A stretch of DNA of 9,655 nt from JBLHGN01 sp047616325 (GCA_047616325.1 JBLHGN010000132.1:1-9655), one strand, 5' to 3'; shown: positions 1 to 8,567, counted from the stretch's first letter. The notes: generated by a model not told the origin, from the letters alone. A program made the numbers and translations.

Positions 1-2199
1 AGCCTCACCAATGCAGTGTTAAATCTCGACATGGACGAATCCGTGCGTGCGGCCTTAAAAGATTTTGGCTGTACTTATGAGGATATCGAGTCGGAGGAAA
101 AAGATGCGGGACTTGGCAACGGAGGGCTAGGGCGGTTAGCCGCATGTTTTATGGATAGTTGCGCAACCTTAAATTTGCCAGTAACGGGCTACGGTATACG
201 TTACGAATATGGCATGTTTCAGCAAAGTTTTTTGCAGGGGCGTCAGATAGAGCAGCCAGACCATTGGCTTCGGGATGGAAATCCATGGGAAATTGAAAGG
301 CCGCATTATACTCGAACAGTAAAATTTTACGGTAATTCGGAGTTTTACAAGTCTGACAGTGGCAAGCTGCGCGTACGCTGGGCAAATAGTCAGGATGTAT
401 ACGCTGTACCTTTCGATATGCCTATTCCGGGCTACAAAAATGATCGTGTGAATACCTTGCGTTTGTGGAAGGCTGCTGCAACGGATGAATTTAATTTGGA
501 AGAATTTAATGCGGGTGATTACTCGGATGCAGTTGCGCAACAAAATTTAGCCGAACAAATCACCATGGTTCTATATCCTAACGACGCCAGCGAAAATGGA
601 AAAGAGCTTCGTCTCAGACAGCAATATTTCCTGGCGTCGGCGAGTTTGCAAGATGTTATTGCGCAATGGAAAGTGAATTACGGCGAAATTTTTTCCGAGT
701 TTGACCAATTCCACTGCTTCCAGCTCAATGATACGCACCCGACACTAGCGGTGGCAGAGTTAATGCGGCTATTAGTTGATGAATATTCTGTTGAATGGGA
801 CGAGGCGTGGTCAATCGTTTCTAAATCCATGGCTTATACTAACCACACTTTATTACCTGAAGCCTTGGAAAAATGGTCTGTGCGTCTTCTCGGTCAGTTA
901 CTTCCTCGCATATTGGATATTATCTACGAAATTAACAGTCGATTTTTAACCCAAGTAGCGCAAACCTGGCCAGGTGATACAGAGCGTCAACGAAGAATGT
1001 CGATAATTGAGGAGGGCGCGCAACCTCATGTTCGAATGGCATACCTAGCAATCGCTGGTAGTTTTTCTGTTAATGGAGTGGCGGCATTACATTCAAAATT
1101 GTTAACTGCCGGACTGTTTAAGGATTTTTATGAGCTTTGGCCGGATAAATTTAATAATAAGACTAATGGCGTAACTCCTCGGCGTTGGTTGGCCCATTGC
1201 AATAAGGGTTTAAAAGGGCTTATTAGCGAAGCCATAGGCGATGGCTGGATTACCCAGCTAGATAAGTTGGCAGATTTAAAAAAGTACGTAGATGATTCTG
1301 AATTTCGTAAAAAGTGGTACGCCGTAAAACAGCAAAATAAACAACAACTTGTCGGTCTTGTAGAGACTAAGTGTGGTGTCAGATTTAACGCCGATGCGAT
1401 ATTCGACGTGCAAGTAAAACGCATTCATGAGTACAAAAGACAGTTGCTCAATGTGCTTCATGTCATACACCTTTATGATCGTATTGTTCGTGGCGAAGGC
1501 GACAATGTAGGGCATCGCTGTGTGCTTATTGGTGGCAAAGCAGCGCCTGGCTACGCCTTGGCAAAACTTATCATTAAACTTGCTAACAATGTAGCGCATG
1601 TTGTTAACTCGGATAAAAATGTATCATCAAAATTACAGTTGGTATTCTTTCCCAATTATCGCGTTACTTCTATGGAGGTGATTTGTCCTGCCACTGACCT
1701 TTCCGAGCAAATTTCGACTGCAGGCAAGGAAGCGTCCGGTACGGGTAATATGAAGTTTATGATGAACGGAGCGGTCACCATCGGTACTTACGATGGGGCC
1801 AATGTAGAGATTTTAGATGCTGTTGGAGAGGATAACTTCTTTCTATTCGGTCTTAGAGTGGAAGATATTCCGTACTATAGTACCTACAACAATCCGCAAG
1901 ACTTAATTGCCGTAGACGAAGATTTGAAGCGGGCAATTAATTTGATTGAATGTGGTCATTTCAGTATGTTTGAACCGGGCATCTTTGAGCCGATACTCCG
2001 CACCATTAGAAACCCGAACGACCCGTGGATGGTGGCGGCAGATTTTCGTAGTTATATAGACGCACAAGAATGTGCCGCCCATGCATACCAGGATCAAGAG
2101 AGCTGGGTAAAGTCGTGCATACTCAATACTGCAGCAAGTGGACACTTCTCAAGCGATCGTACTATAAGCGAGTATGCTCGCGATATTTGGTCAATTTAA
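1..2199 (+). CDS. glgP: Glycogen/starch phosphorylase, 5' end missing
   Basis: GT35 phosphorylase, a cytoplasmic PLP enzyme that cleaves alpha-1,4-glucan with phosphate to give glucose-1-phosphate. The reading frame is open from base 1, so the gene starts outside the window; the internal GTG at 16 is not a real start. 732 residues are visible against about 815 for E. coli GlgP, so roughly 80-90 N-terminal residues are missing. Visible family motifs (numbered from base 1) are GLGNGGLGRLAACF near residue 37, NDTHPTLAVAELMR from N243, NGVTPRRW from N389, KRIHEYKRQLLN from K473, and the PLP-lysine signature EASGTGNMKFMMN, in which K585 should carry the cofactor. The C-terminus (SSDRTISEYARDIW) ends where the family normally ends, so the visible part is intact. 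A terminator-like hairpin follows, so it may be transcribed apart from glgCA. GlgP versus the maltodextrin phosphorylase MalP cannot be settled from motifs; the glgCA context favours GlgP. Confidence 0.95.
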   Translation, partial: SLTNAVLNLDMDESVRAALKDFGCTYEDIESEEKDAGLGNGGLGRLAACFMDSCATLNLPVTGYGIRYEYGMFQQSFLQGRQIEQPDHWLRDGNPWEIERPHYTRTVKFYGNSEFYKSDSGKLRVRWANSQDVYAVPFDMPIPGYKNDRVNTLRLWKAAATDEFNLEEFNAGDYSDAVAQQNLAEQITMVLYPNDASENGKELRLRQQYFLASASLQDVIAQWKVNYGEIFSEFDQFHCFQLNDTHPTLAVAELMRLLVDEYSVEWDEAWSIVSKSMAYTNHTLLPEALEKWSVRLLGQLLPRILDIIYEINSRFLTQVAQTWPGDTERQRRMSIIEEGAQPHVRMAYLAIAGSFSVNGVAALHSKLLTAGLFKDFYELWPDKFNNKTNGVTPRRWLAHCNKGLKGLISEAIGDGWITQLDKLADLKKYVDDSEFRKKWYAVKQQNKQQLVGLVETKCGVRFNADAIFDVQVKRIHEYKRQLLNVLHVIHLYDRIVRGEGDNVGHRCVLIGGKAAPGYALAKLIIKLANNVAHVVNSDKNVSSKLQLVFFPNYRVTSMEVICPATDLSEQISTAGKEASGTGNMKFMMNGAVTIGTYDGANVEILDAVGEDNFFLFGLRVEDIPYYSTYNNPQDLIAVDEDLKRAINLIECGHFSMFEPGIFEPILRTIRNPNDPWMVAADFRSYIDAQECAAHAYQDQESWVKSCILNTAASGHFSSDRTISEYARDIWSI

Positions 2200-2230
2200 A
2201 CGCTCAATTACGATTTATTCTTATGCGTGG

Positions 2231-2270
2231 GGTCGGATAGCTAAAAACACTTCCGACCTTTAGTTTTTCT
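2231..2270 (+). terminator. Probable rho-independent terminator after glgP
   Basis: A 7-bp perfect stem, GGTCGGA (2231-2237) with TCCGACC (2252-2258), encloses a 14-base loop and is followed by a T-rich run (tttagtttttct). It starts about 30 bases after the glgP stop codon. The loop is long and the T tract is interrupted, so read-through into glgCA is possible. Confidence 0.55.
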
Positions 2271-2522
2271 AAACAAGCCTTTGCTTGCAGGCCTAAACTA
2301 CTATTATTTGTTCAGTATTGTTTAAGTGGTGTAAAAAAATATAGATAGCACCCCTTTTCAAATAACGATGAAGTATTAGAAAGATCGACATATTAATACG
2401 AGCGGATAAGAAAGGAGTGGTTGTAAGCGGTTTTCTCAAAATGCTTGCGTGTGATTTTGGGGTAGAACAACAGTAGTCACATCTTGGTAGAGCAAAAAAA
2501 CAACTCATATAGGAGATGCATC
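2271..2522 (+). promoter_or_regulatory. glgC leader region with weak promoter candidates and GGA motifs
   Basis: No gene is visible here. It should hold the glgCA promoter if the hairpin before it terminates transcription. The best match I find is weak: TTGTTT (2318-2323) with TATAGA (2340-2345), 16 bases apart. The leader carries three GGA triplets at 2404-2406, 2414-2416 (in AAAGGAGTGG) and 2512-2514 (within the glgC Shine-Dalgarno). In E. coli the glgC leader is bound by CsrA at GGA motifs, one overlapping the ribosome binding site. Whether this leader works that way is inference from that resemblance only. Confidence 0.3.
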
Positions 2523-3791
2523 ATGCTAGATCCCAATTCACGTTATGTCAGTAGGTTAACCCGTGACACGGTAGCACTTGTATTGGCTGGAGGGCGAGGT
2601 AGTCGCTTGCACGAATTGACAGAGTGGCGAGCAAAGCCCGCCCTTCATTTTGGTGGAAAATTTCGAATTATTGACTTTCCTTTGTCTAACTGTGTGAATT
2701 CAGGAATTCGCAGAGTGGGCATTCTCACACAATATAAAGCGCATTCGCTTATTCGCCATGTAATGCACGGTTGGAGCCATTTTAAAAATGAGCTGGGCGA
2801 GTATGTAGATATCTTGCCAGCTTCTCAACGCTTCTCTCCTAATTGGTATCAAGGCACTGCCGATGCTCTGTACCAAAATATTGATATCATTGCCGAGCAA
2901 AGGCCCAAGTATGTATTAGTTTTGTCTGGCGATCACATTTATCAAATGGACTACGGTTCGATGCTAGCTGCCCACGTTGAGTCGGGTGCCGAGCTTACCG
3001 TTTCTTGCATTGAAGTTCCTATTGAAGAGGCGGCAGGATCATTTGGGGTTATGACCGTTGACGATAAAGACACGATTGTACGTTTTGATGAAAAACCCAA
3101 GAACCCTACTGAACTCTCCGATATGCCTGGCCACACCCTGGCGTCGATGGGTAACTATATTTTTAATACCGATTTTTTATTCGAGCAATTGAAGAGAGAT
3201 GCTGAAAATCCTGACTCCGATCACGATTTTGGCCACGATATTATTCCCGATATCATCAATACTCACAAAGTCTCTGCATTCCGCTTCCGAGACCCAGAAA
3301 CAAATAAGGCGTCTTATTGGCGTGATGTAGGCGAGCTGGATTCGTTTTGGGAGGCTAATATGGAGCTGGTCTCACCTGAGCCTGCACTGAATATTTACAA
3401 CAAGGAATGGCCGATTTGGACCTATCAAAAGCAGTTGCCCCCAGCAAAGTTTGTATTTGACGATGATGATCGGCGCGGTACTGCGGTGGATTCTATGGTG
3501 TCTGGAGGGTGTATTATCTCTGGTGGATATGTAAAAGGCTCGCTTCTGTTTTCAAGTGTTCAAGTGCATTCCTATACGCATATAGAAGCTTCCGTTATTT
3601 TGCCAGAGGCGGAAATACATCGTAACGCTAAATTAAAGAAAGTTATTATCGACAGTGGCTGTGTAATTCCAGAGGGTATGGTGATTGGCTACGATCACGA
3701 CCACGATAGAGCCAGAGGCTTTAGGGTTAGCAAGAAAGGGGTAGTGCTTGTTACCAAGGAAATGCTGGGCCAGCAATCAAACCAGTATTAA
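2523..3791 (+). CDS. glgC: Glucose-1-phosphate adenylyltransferase (ADP-glucose pyrophosphorylase)
   Basis: Makes ADP-glucose and pyrophosphate from ATP and glucose-1-phosphate, the committed step of bacterial glycogen synthesis in the cytoplasm. The ATG at 2523 is chosen because AGGAG (2511-2515) lies 7 bases upstream; a TTG at 2484 in the same frame lacks a good site. This gives 422 residues, close to E. coli GlgC (431). All three family signatures are present: AGGRGSRLHELTEWRAKPAL, WYQGTADAL (W108) and ASMGNYIFNTD. Equivalents of known E. coli residues are visible: K46 in GGKFRIIDF (allosteric K39, fructose-1,6-bisphosphate site), D137 in SGDHIYQMDY (catalytic D142) and K191 in FDEKP (K195, glucose-1-phosphate binding). 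The C-terminal third has the left-handed beta-helix character of the regulatory domain. Fructose-bisphosphate activation is inferred from the kept lysine. glgA follows after 21 bp, consistent with one operon. Confidence 0.97.
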   Translation: MLDPNSRYVSRLTRDTVALVLAGGRGSRLHELTEWRAKPALHFGGKFRIIDFPLSNCVNSGIRRVGILTQYKAHSLIRHVMHGWSHFKNELGEYVDILPASQRFSPNWYQGTADALYQNIDIIAEQRPKYVLVLSGDHIYQMDYGSMLAAHVESGAELTVSCIEVPIEEAAGSFGVMTVDDKDTIVRFDEKPKNPTELSDMPGHTLASMGNYIFNTDFLFEQLKRDAENPDSDHDFGHDIIPDIINTHKVSAFRFRDPETNKASYWRDVGELDSFWEANMELVSPEPALNIYNKEWPIWTYQKQLPPAKFVFDDDDRRGTAVDSMVSGGCIISGGYVKGSLLFSSVQVHSYTHIEASVILPEAEIHRNAKLKKVIIDSGCVIPEGMVIGYDHDHDRARGFRVSKKGVVLVTKEMLGQQSNQY

Positions 3792-3812
3792 TTGTTCCAG
3801 TGGTAAAATGCT

Positions 3813-5369
3813 ATGTCTGATATAAAAAGAATATTAATGATTGCCGCCGAAAACGATGCTCTGCCTGGGGCAAAGGTCGGTGGTGTCGGCGACGTGATAC
3901 GTGATCTACCGGCGGCACTTATTAAACAAGATGCTGCAGTGGATGTGGTGTTGCCTTCATATGGGTTTCTTGCGCGACTAAACAACCTTGAAAACGTCGG
4001 GACGGTTGCCGTCAAGTTTTCGTCCCAGTTGTTTCACGTGAATGTTCTGGTTCTAAAAGGAGGGCAGGGGCGTGCAGATAATTATATTTTGCATCATCCA
4101 GCATTTGCTCCGCTTGGCGAAACGGTCTATTGCAACGATTCTGATTCTCGTCCTTTTGCTACAGACGCAACCAAATTTGCATTGTTTTGCAGCAGCGTCG
4201 CTCAAGCGTTAGTGGAGGATGTGTTGCCTCGCCCCGATGTGCTGCATTGTCACGATTGGCATGCTGCATTTTTACTCATCTTGATTCGCTTTGGTATGGA
4301 GTACCGATCGTTAACCGATATCAAAACAATATTCACCATTCACAATCTTGCACTTCAGGGCATACGACCGTTTAGAGGTGATGATTCAGCATTTGTTACT
4401 TGGTTTCCCGACCTTCGCTATAGCATCGATAAAATTTCTGATCCGCGCTATGGCGACTGTGTAAACCCGATGCGCGCAGGTATTTTGCTGGCAGATCGCA
4501 TTCACACTGTGTCGCCAAGCTATGCACAAGAAATTATCAATAGCAGTCATCACGAGCTGGGCATTTATGGTGGAGACGGGCTTGAGCATGATATTAGGGA
4601 AAGAATGGAAAGAGGCGATGTTATCGGCATACTTAACGGGTGCGAATACCCCGAAAATGTTGAGTCAAAATCACTTTCGAGAACGAAATTGGCAGGTTTA
4701 ATGCGCGAGTGGTTAAGGCGATGGGCGGCCAAAAATGTCACACTCAAAAGCGCGCATTGGTTGGCTGAAGACAATATCTCTCATTGGTTGGAAAAAAAAT
4801 CTTCGGGTTTTACGGTTATGTCGGTAGGTAGACTCACGGAACAAAAAATTCGAGTATTACACACCAAGCTCAAAGACGGACGCTCTGCCTTGCAGGGGCT
4901 TCTCGACGTATTAGGCGGTTCAGGTACGATGGTTTTTCTTGGTAGCGGCAGCACTGACTTGGAGAAATTCTTTACCGAGGCTAGTGCTGAAAATCGCAAC
5001 TTGATATTTTTAAATGGCTATTCGGATGCCGTGTCGTCAGCGCTATACAAATTCGGTGATTTGTTTTTGATGCCGAGTTCGTTTGAACCTTGTGGTATAA
5101 GTCAAATGCTGGCTATGCGTTCGGGGCAGCCTTGTTTGGTAAACAGCGTCGGGGGTCTAAAGGACACCGTTATACCAAATAAAAATGGTTTTGCGTTTGA
5201 GGGTAGAACCATTAATGACCAAGCTGAGGCTATGGTGGTGTTATTTACTGAGGCCATCACTCTTTATAAAAACAGTAAAGTAATATGGGGGAGTATGAAA
5301 CAGCAGGCGGCTAAAGCTAGGTTTACCTGGGAAGCATCAGCCAAACGTTATATGGAAGAACTGTATTAA
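3813..5369 (+). CDS. glgA: Glycogen synthase, divergent GT5 type
   Basis: Transfers glucose from ADP-glucose to the non-reducing end of alpha-1,4-glucan; cytoplasmic, acting directly after GlgC. 518 residues, longer than E. coli GlgA (477). GT5 landmarks are K21 in GAKVGGVGD (the KxGGL site, with Leu replaced by Val), HCHDWHAAF with its second His-containing motif at H147, TIHNLALQG (H177), GRLTEQK with R340 and K345 spaced like E. coli R300/K305, and FEPCGISQMLAMRSG with E425 as the catalytic-type Glu. Departures from the textbook enzyme are NGCE (275-278) where NGID/NGVD is usual, and QKI instead of QKG. The stretch between GRLTEQK and FEPCG also reads unlike the enteric enzyme. The ATG at 3813 has only a poor Shine-Dalgarno; the short gap after glgC suggests translational coupling. 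All key groups remain, so it is probably active and a member of a divergent clade rather than a decayed copy. Confidence 0.92.
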   Translation: MSDIKRILMIAAENDALPGAKVGGVGDVIRDLPAALIKQDAAVDVVLPSYGFLARLNNLENVGTVAVKFSSQLFHVNVLVLKGGQGRADNYILHHPAFAPLGETVYCNDSDSRPFATDATKFALFCSSVAQALVEDVLPRPDVLHCHDWHAAFLLILIRFGMEYRSLTDIKTIFTIHNLALQGIRPFRGDDSAFVTWFPDLRYSIDKISDPRYGDCVNPMRAGILLADRIHTVSPSYAQEIINSSHHELGIYGGDGLEHDIRERMERGDVIGILNGCEYPENVESKSLSRTKLAGLMREWLRRWAAKNVTLKSAHWLAEDNISHWLEKKSSGFTVMSVGRLTEQKIRVLHTKLKDGRSALQGLLDVLGGSGTMVFLGSGSTDLEKFFTEASAENRNLIFLNGYSDAVSSALYKFGDLFLMPSSFEPCGISQMLAMRSGQPCLVNSVGGLKDTVIPNKNGFAFEGRTINDQAEAMVVLFTEAITLYKNSKVIWGSMKQQAAKARFTWEASAKRYMEELY

Positions 5370-5422
5370 TCGGCGATAAACTCAATACGCTTTAATCGTA
5401 CGTCGCTAAATTAATCAGCCAA

Positions 5423-5458
5423 AAAAAACCTCGGTTATTTCACTAATCGAGGTTTTTT
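5423..5458. terminator. Strong bidirectional terminator between glgA and the lipase gene
   Basis: A run of As leads into CCTCG (5429-5433), which pairs with CGAGG (5448-5452). The stem extends inward by a G-T wobble and three A/T pairs (5434-5437 with 5444-5447), leaving a 6-base loop, and outward by A-T pairs. T6 follows on the + strand and T8 on the - strand. It lies 53 bases after the glgA stop and 35 bases past the stop of the converging lipase gene, so it can end both transcripts. Confidence 0.88.
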
Positions 5459-5493
5459 ATTTTAGGGCAAATGCTCACTAATAAATGTTGGCT

Positions 5494-8445
5494 TTACTCA
5501 ACAATATCTTGGTTACTAATAATAGATTCGGTAACGATGCCATTGCGGGTAAAGAATCCAACAATCTCTGTCACAATTTCAGCAAAGACGTCGGCATTGT
5601 CGGCGCTTACTGGTGTGCTGTGTGTGCCCTGAGTGAAGCGAGTGACTATAACTTCGGCATCACCATCACTTTCAGCAGCTACGACATCAGTAGGAATGGC
5701 GCCAAACTGAGTGATCATTGGCTCCGTGCCTGAAAGAGGGGCTGGAAATCCATTAATCGTGAAGCCCGTCGAGGTGTTTGTGTTTAAGGGGGCGGTACCA
5801 AAAATAACATCGGCGGCATTTGGAATGGTTTGGTCCGCAGCATTTTGTGCATCACCCACCACTTCAGTTAGCAGTATTCCAGTCGTCGAATTTGCGTCAG
5901 ACAATAGATGACCAAAATTAGTCACATCCGCAGAATCAAGCACACCCTGGAAAATGCTCAGATAAGACTCGAGACCGCTGCGCCCTTGGGTCAGCTCATC
6001 ACTCGCGGCAGTCAAGCCCTGTAGAACAGAAGGGGCAAATGCCGGTGAGTTGGTTAGCAGGCGGGTTAGGCCTCCGCCAGTGAATAAACCTGCTGCCGCT
6101 TTGATCATCGGTTGCGAGCTAAATACACTGTTCTGCACGGCGTCTTCATTGTTAACTGCAACAAAGGGAAGGCCATCGATTGCGCCAAGCGAATGACCGA
6201 TAAAGTAAACGCTGCCTGAGTCGAGGTCGTCAGCTATGCCGTCAGCATCAAGATCCATCGTTGCAATAGAGGCGTTCAAATTAAGAAGGTCTATCACCAT
6301 TTGACGCAAATTATCGCGTCCGCCAGCGAAATTAGATAGGTTGATAAATAAACTGCCTGAGCTGCCAGAATCCGACGAGTAATCCATGGGAATAGGAGAA
6401 GCCGTCGCGTCCGATGTCGCATTGAAATGACGCTCAGTTAGGTTAGGAGATGGATCACTGTCACCGATATTAGAAGTAATTGAGGCATCCGGATCGGTCA
6501 CACTAAACAAACCTGGAACCGAGCTTCCTGCAGGTGGAATACCGTGCAGAGGTTGGTCGATGGCAATTGTTGCGAAGCATGGCACTCCGGGATTAGGTCC
6601 AGTGGGATTTTCCGCCTCATCACGCGCAACACAGGCAAAGGCCAGGGCGTCGGCCATCGGTAGTGACTGGCTTCTTTCGCCGGTAATGCCGTGTACAAAA
6701 ATAATCACCGGCCAGCCATCTTCTGGTTTGCTAATACCAAAGGCTCCGAGGGTTGCTTCATCGGGTATCGTGACTAATAGCGGTACCGTGACATCACTTT
6801 GTTTGGTGGGGAAGGGGTAGCGATAGGTGATCATATCCGATGGCGGGGTTGTTCCTGCAAGGTTGCCCTGCCCTATATCTATAGCTCCACCTATCGTAGC
6901 ATTGGCCACCCACGAGCTGCTCACCACTGGGCTTAGATCAGAATCGACAGGCTTTTGTAGAAAATAGGGTAGGGTGATTTCTCCTTGATATACGCGAGCA
7001 GGAGCTTCAAGGGCTGGATTGATCTCGCTGGCAGCATCCATTTTGTAAAACGACGTGGCTCTGGCCGCGGGAACGGGAAATACTGCCGAGGTAGGCAGGT
7101 CGACGCCTAATTGAGCCGACGCGCCAGCAACAATTGCTTGCACTGTACCTATAGATTCAAGAGCGATAGAAATTCCATCGCCATTGGCCGCAGAGATTGC
7201 CGCCTCAGTCGCTGCTCTTTGCATAATATAAGCGGCAGTAGCATCTGCGGCGATAGTAGCATAATCGGCACCAGCCGCAATTGCTCCGGCAATACTGGCG
7301 TTATAGAGCGCATTTGCAGGGCCTTCTCCCGCAGGAGATCCGTCCAAGGTAGGCGAGGTTAACAGGAAGGCAAGTGTTGCGTTTACTGTGAAATCGAACT
7401 CGGTGGGGGCGTCCATATCTGGAACCCCTGCAACAGTATAATCGCCACCGACTAAACTAGAAATAGCACTTTTTTTGTAAGAGGCCGATAGCGAATCCTC
7501 AAAAAATAATTCAGGTGCGGTCATGTAGGTGAGAACATCGGTGGTGCCGCCAGTGGTAAAGGTGATGGAAAAGATGATGTCCTCTGCCGACGAGGCGCTT
7601 TCCGTCATGCCTTTCTGATCGAATTCCGTTTGCATAAAACCGAAATAACCCGTCGCCAGTCTTTCCCAACCAAGCAGAGCACCTTGAAGCGGCGTTAATC
7701 TTGCGGCTGTCTCTGCGCCAAAGTTAGCCAGGTTTGTTTCTGGGTCTCGGATAAATGAATAGGCTTCTGAAGCATAAACGGGGTTGCCGTTTGCGTCTTG
7801 CAAGCCGGTGACAACCACTAAATATTTTGTTTTAGGTAGAAGCGGTTTGAGTGGTGATATCCGTAAGACGTTGTTGCTGCCGTCATCGAGACTGATAATC
7901 TCGGCTCTGGCAGTTGGGGAGGCCAAACTCCCCAAGGTGGCATCATCCGACGTGGCATTAGCCGTTTGGTAGGCCAGAACTTCAGCGAATGTGGGGATTT
8001 CTACGCTGAGGTTATCGACTGTGGCTTGGCTTAGGCCGTCTCCACTAGGGTAGGCCAGAGGTAGAAGAAATACGTTTTGGTTTGGGTTGGGCACAACAGA
8101 GGTACCTACTAGCACAAAACTACTTGCATCAAGATTTTGTGCCGTATCCAGACTGCCCGTAAACGCAATATCGAAAGGGGCGAGCACAGAATTTCCGTCA
8201 AGTGCATCAATACCAGATATAACCGGGTTGGCCGGGTCTGTGCCCGCATTCATCGTGCCGTCGGCGGCCGGTTCGGAGGAAAATAGCAAATCGTTGGGTA
8301 TGGGGAACTCGGAGGTTACAGGGCTAAAAACAACAAAGGTTTTGTTGAGCGGTGCCGATTCGCTGATGGTTTGGTCGTCTCCGCCGCAGCCATTAAGCCC
8401 TATAATGGATGCCAATGCTAAACTTAAAAAGCCGTACTTGGGCAT
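5494..8445 (-). CDS. Large outer-membrane lipase lipoprotein, VolA/Pla-1-like
   Basis: 983-residue secreted lipoprotein. The start at 8445 is supported by GAGGG 7 bases upstream. Residues 1-20 form a signal peptide with lipobox L17-N-G-C20; the mature protein begins CGGDD with no Asp at +2, so outer-membrane sorting is expected. Residues about 35-300 read like the bacterial virulence-factor lipase N-terminal domain (SPVTSEFPIPNDLLF, then LDGNSVLAPFDIAFTG). Residues about 355-446 are an Ala-rich, probably helical stretch. The C-terminal half is an alpha/beta hydrolase: oxyanion-type HG at H585-G586 in IIFVHGITG, nucleophile S752 in GHSLG, candidate acid D871 in ADQTIPN and candidate base H942 in GTHSTP. 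An EF-hand-like loop (D731-x-D-x-DG) lies just before the nucleophile. The only cysteines are C20, C605 and C623, so the last two may form a disulfide. Known relatives such as Vibrio cholerae VolA cleave lysophospholipids; the substrate here is inferred. No fadL-like neighbour is visible, unlike volA. Confidence 0.88.
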   Translation of the reverse strand: MPKYGFLSLALASIIGLNGCGGDDQTISESAPLNKTFVVFSPVTSEFPIPNDLLFSSEPAADGTMNAGTDPANPVISGIDALDGNSVLAPFDIAFTGSLDTAQNLDASSFVLVGTSVVPNPNQNVFLLPLAYPSGDGLSQATVDNLSVEIPTFAEVLAYQTANATSDDATLGSLASPTARAEIISLDDGSNNVLRISPLKPLLPKTKYLVVVTGLQDANGNPVYASEAYSFIRDPETNLANFGAETAARLTPLQGALLGWERLATGYFGFMQTEFDQKGMTESASSAEDIIFSITFTTGGTTDVLTYMTAPELFFEDSLSASYKKSAISSLVGGDYTVAGVPDMDAPTEFDFTVNATLAFLLTSPTLDGSPAGEGPANALYNASIAGAIAAGADYATIAADATAAYIMQRAATEAAISAANGDGISIALESIGTVQAIVAGASAQLGVDLPTSAVFPVPAARATSFYKMDAASEINPALEAPARVYQGEITLPYFLQKPVDSDLSPVVSSSWVANATIGGAIDIGQGNLAGTTPPSDMITYRYPFPTKQSDVTVPLLVTIPDEATLGAFGISKPEDGWPVIIFVHGITGERSQSLPMADALAFACVARDEAENPTGPNPGVPCFATIAIDQPLHGIPPAGSSVPGLFSVTDPDASITSNIGDSDPSPNLTERHFNATSDATASPIPMDYSSDSGSSGSLFINLSNFAGGRDNLRQMVIDLLNLNASIATMDLDADGIADDLDSGSVYFIGHSLGAIDGLPFVAVNNEDAVQNSVFSSQPMIKAAAGLFTGGGLTRLLTNSPAFAPSVLQGLTAASDELTQGRSGLESYLSIFQGVLDSADVTNFGHLLSDANSTTGILLTEVVGDAQNAADQTIPNAADVIFGTAPLNTNTSTGFTINGFPAPLSGTEPMITQFGAIPTDVVAAESDGDAEVIVTRFTQGTHSTPVSADNADVFAEIVTEIVGFFTRNGIVTESIISNQDIVE

Positions 8446-8513
8446 ATTCTATCCCTCTTAATTATTATTTATATGTTTGATAGCTACATCAGCAATTTGA
8501 CCTGACAGACAAG

Positions 8514-8541
8514 TTAATAGCTGTGTCTGCGCATTTTTCAA
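8514..8541 (-). promoter_or_regulatory. Candidate proximal promoter of the lipase gene
   Basis: Read on the - strand, TTGAAA (8541-8536, 5 of 6 matches to the sigma70 -35 box) is 16 bases from TATTAA (8519-8514, 4 of 6 to the -10 box). This would give a leader of about 60 bases before the lipase ATG. It is a moderate match in AT-rich DNA and could be chance. Confidence 0.3.
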
Positions 8542-8567
8542 AAGATGAACCTGCGCTTCTCTGGCAT
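8538..8567 (-). CDS. Possible 9-codon upstream ORF in the lipase leader
   Basis: On the - strand AGGAG (8578-8574) is followed after 6 bases by an ATG (8567) and a 9-residue frame, MPEKRRFIF, ending in TGA. It would lie in the leader of a transcript started at the distal promoter (8725-8753), about 90 bases before the lipase start. The Shine-Dalgarno is good, but the ORF is short enough to arise by chance. No attenuator-like hairpin with a T run was found beside it. Confidence 0.2.
   Translation of the reverse strand: MPEKRRFIF

Noticed and set aside
16..18. GTG as the start of glgP
   Set aside because: The frame is open to base 1 and the preceding residues (SLTNA) continue the conserved phosphorylase sequence, so the gene is cut by the window edge.
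2484..2522. TTG start extending GlgC by 13 residues
   Set aside because: No good ribosome binding site, the extra residues do not look like the family, and the ATG at 2523 has AGGAG at ideal spacing.
8087..8461. 124-residue + strand frame opposite the lipase N-terminus
   Set aside because: Antisense shadow of a strongly supported gene, with no motif of its own.
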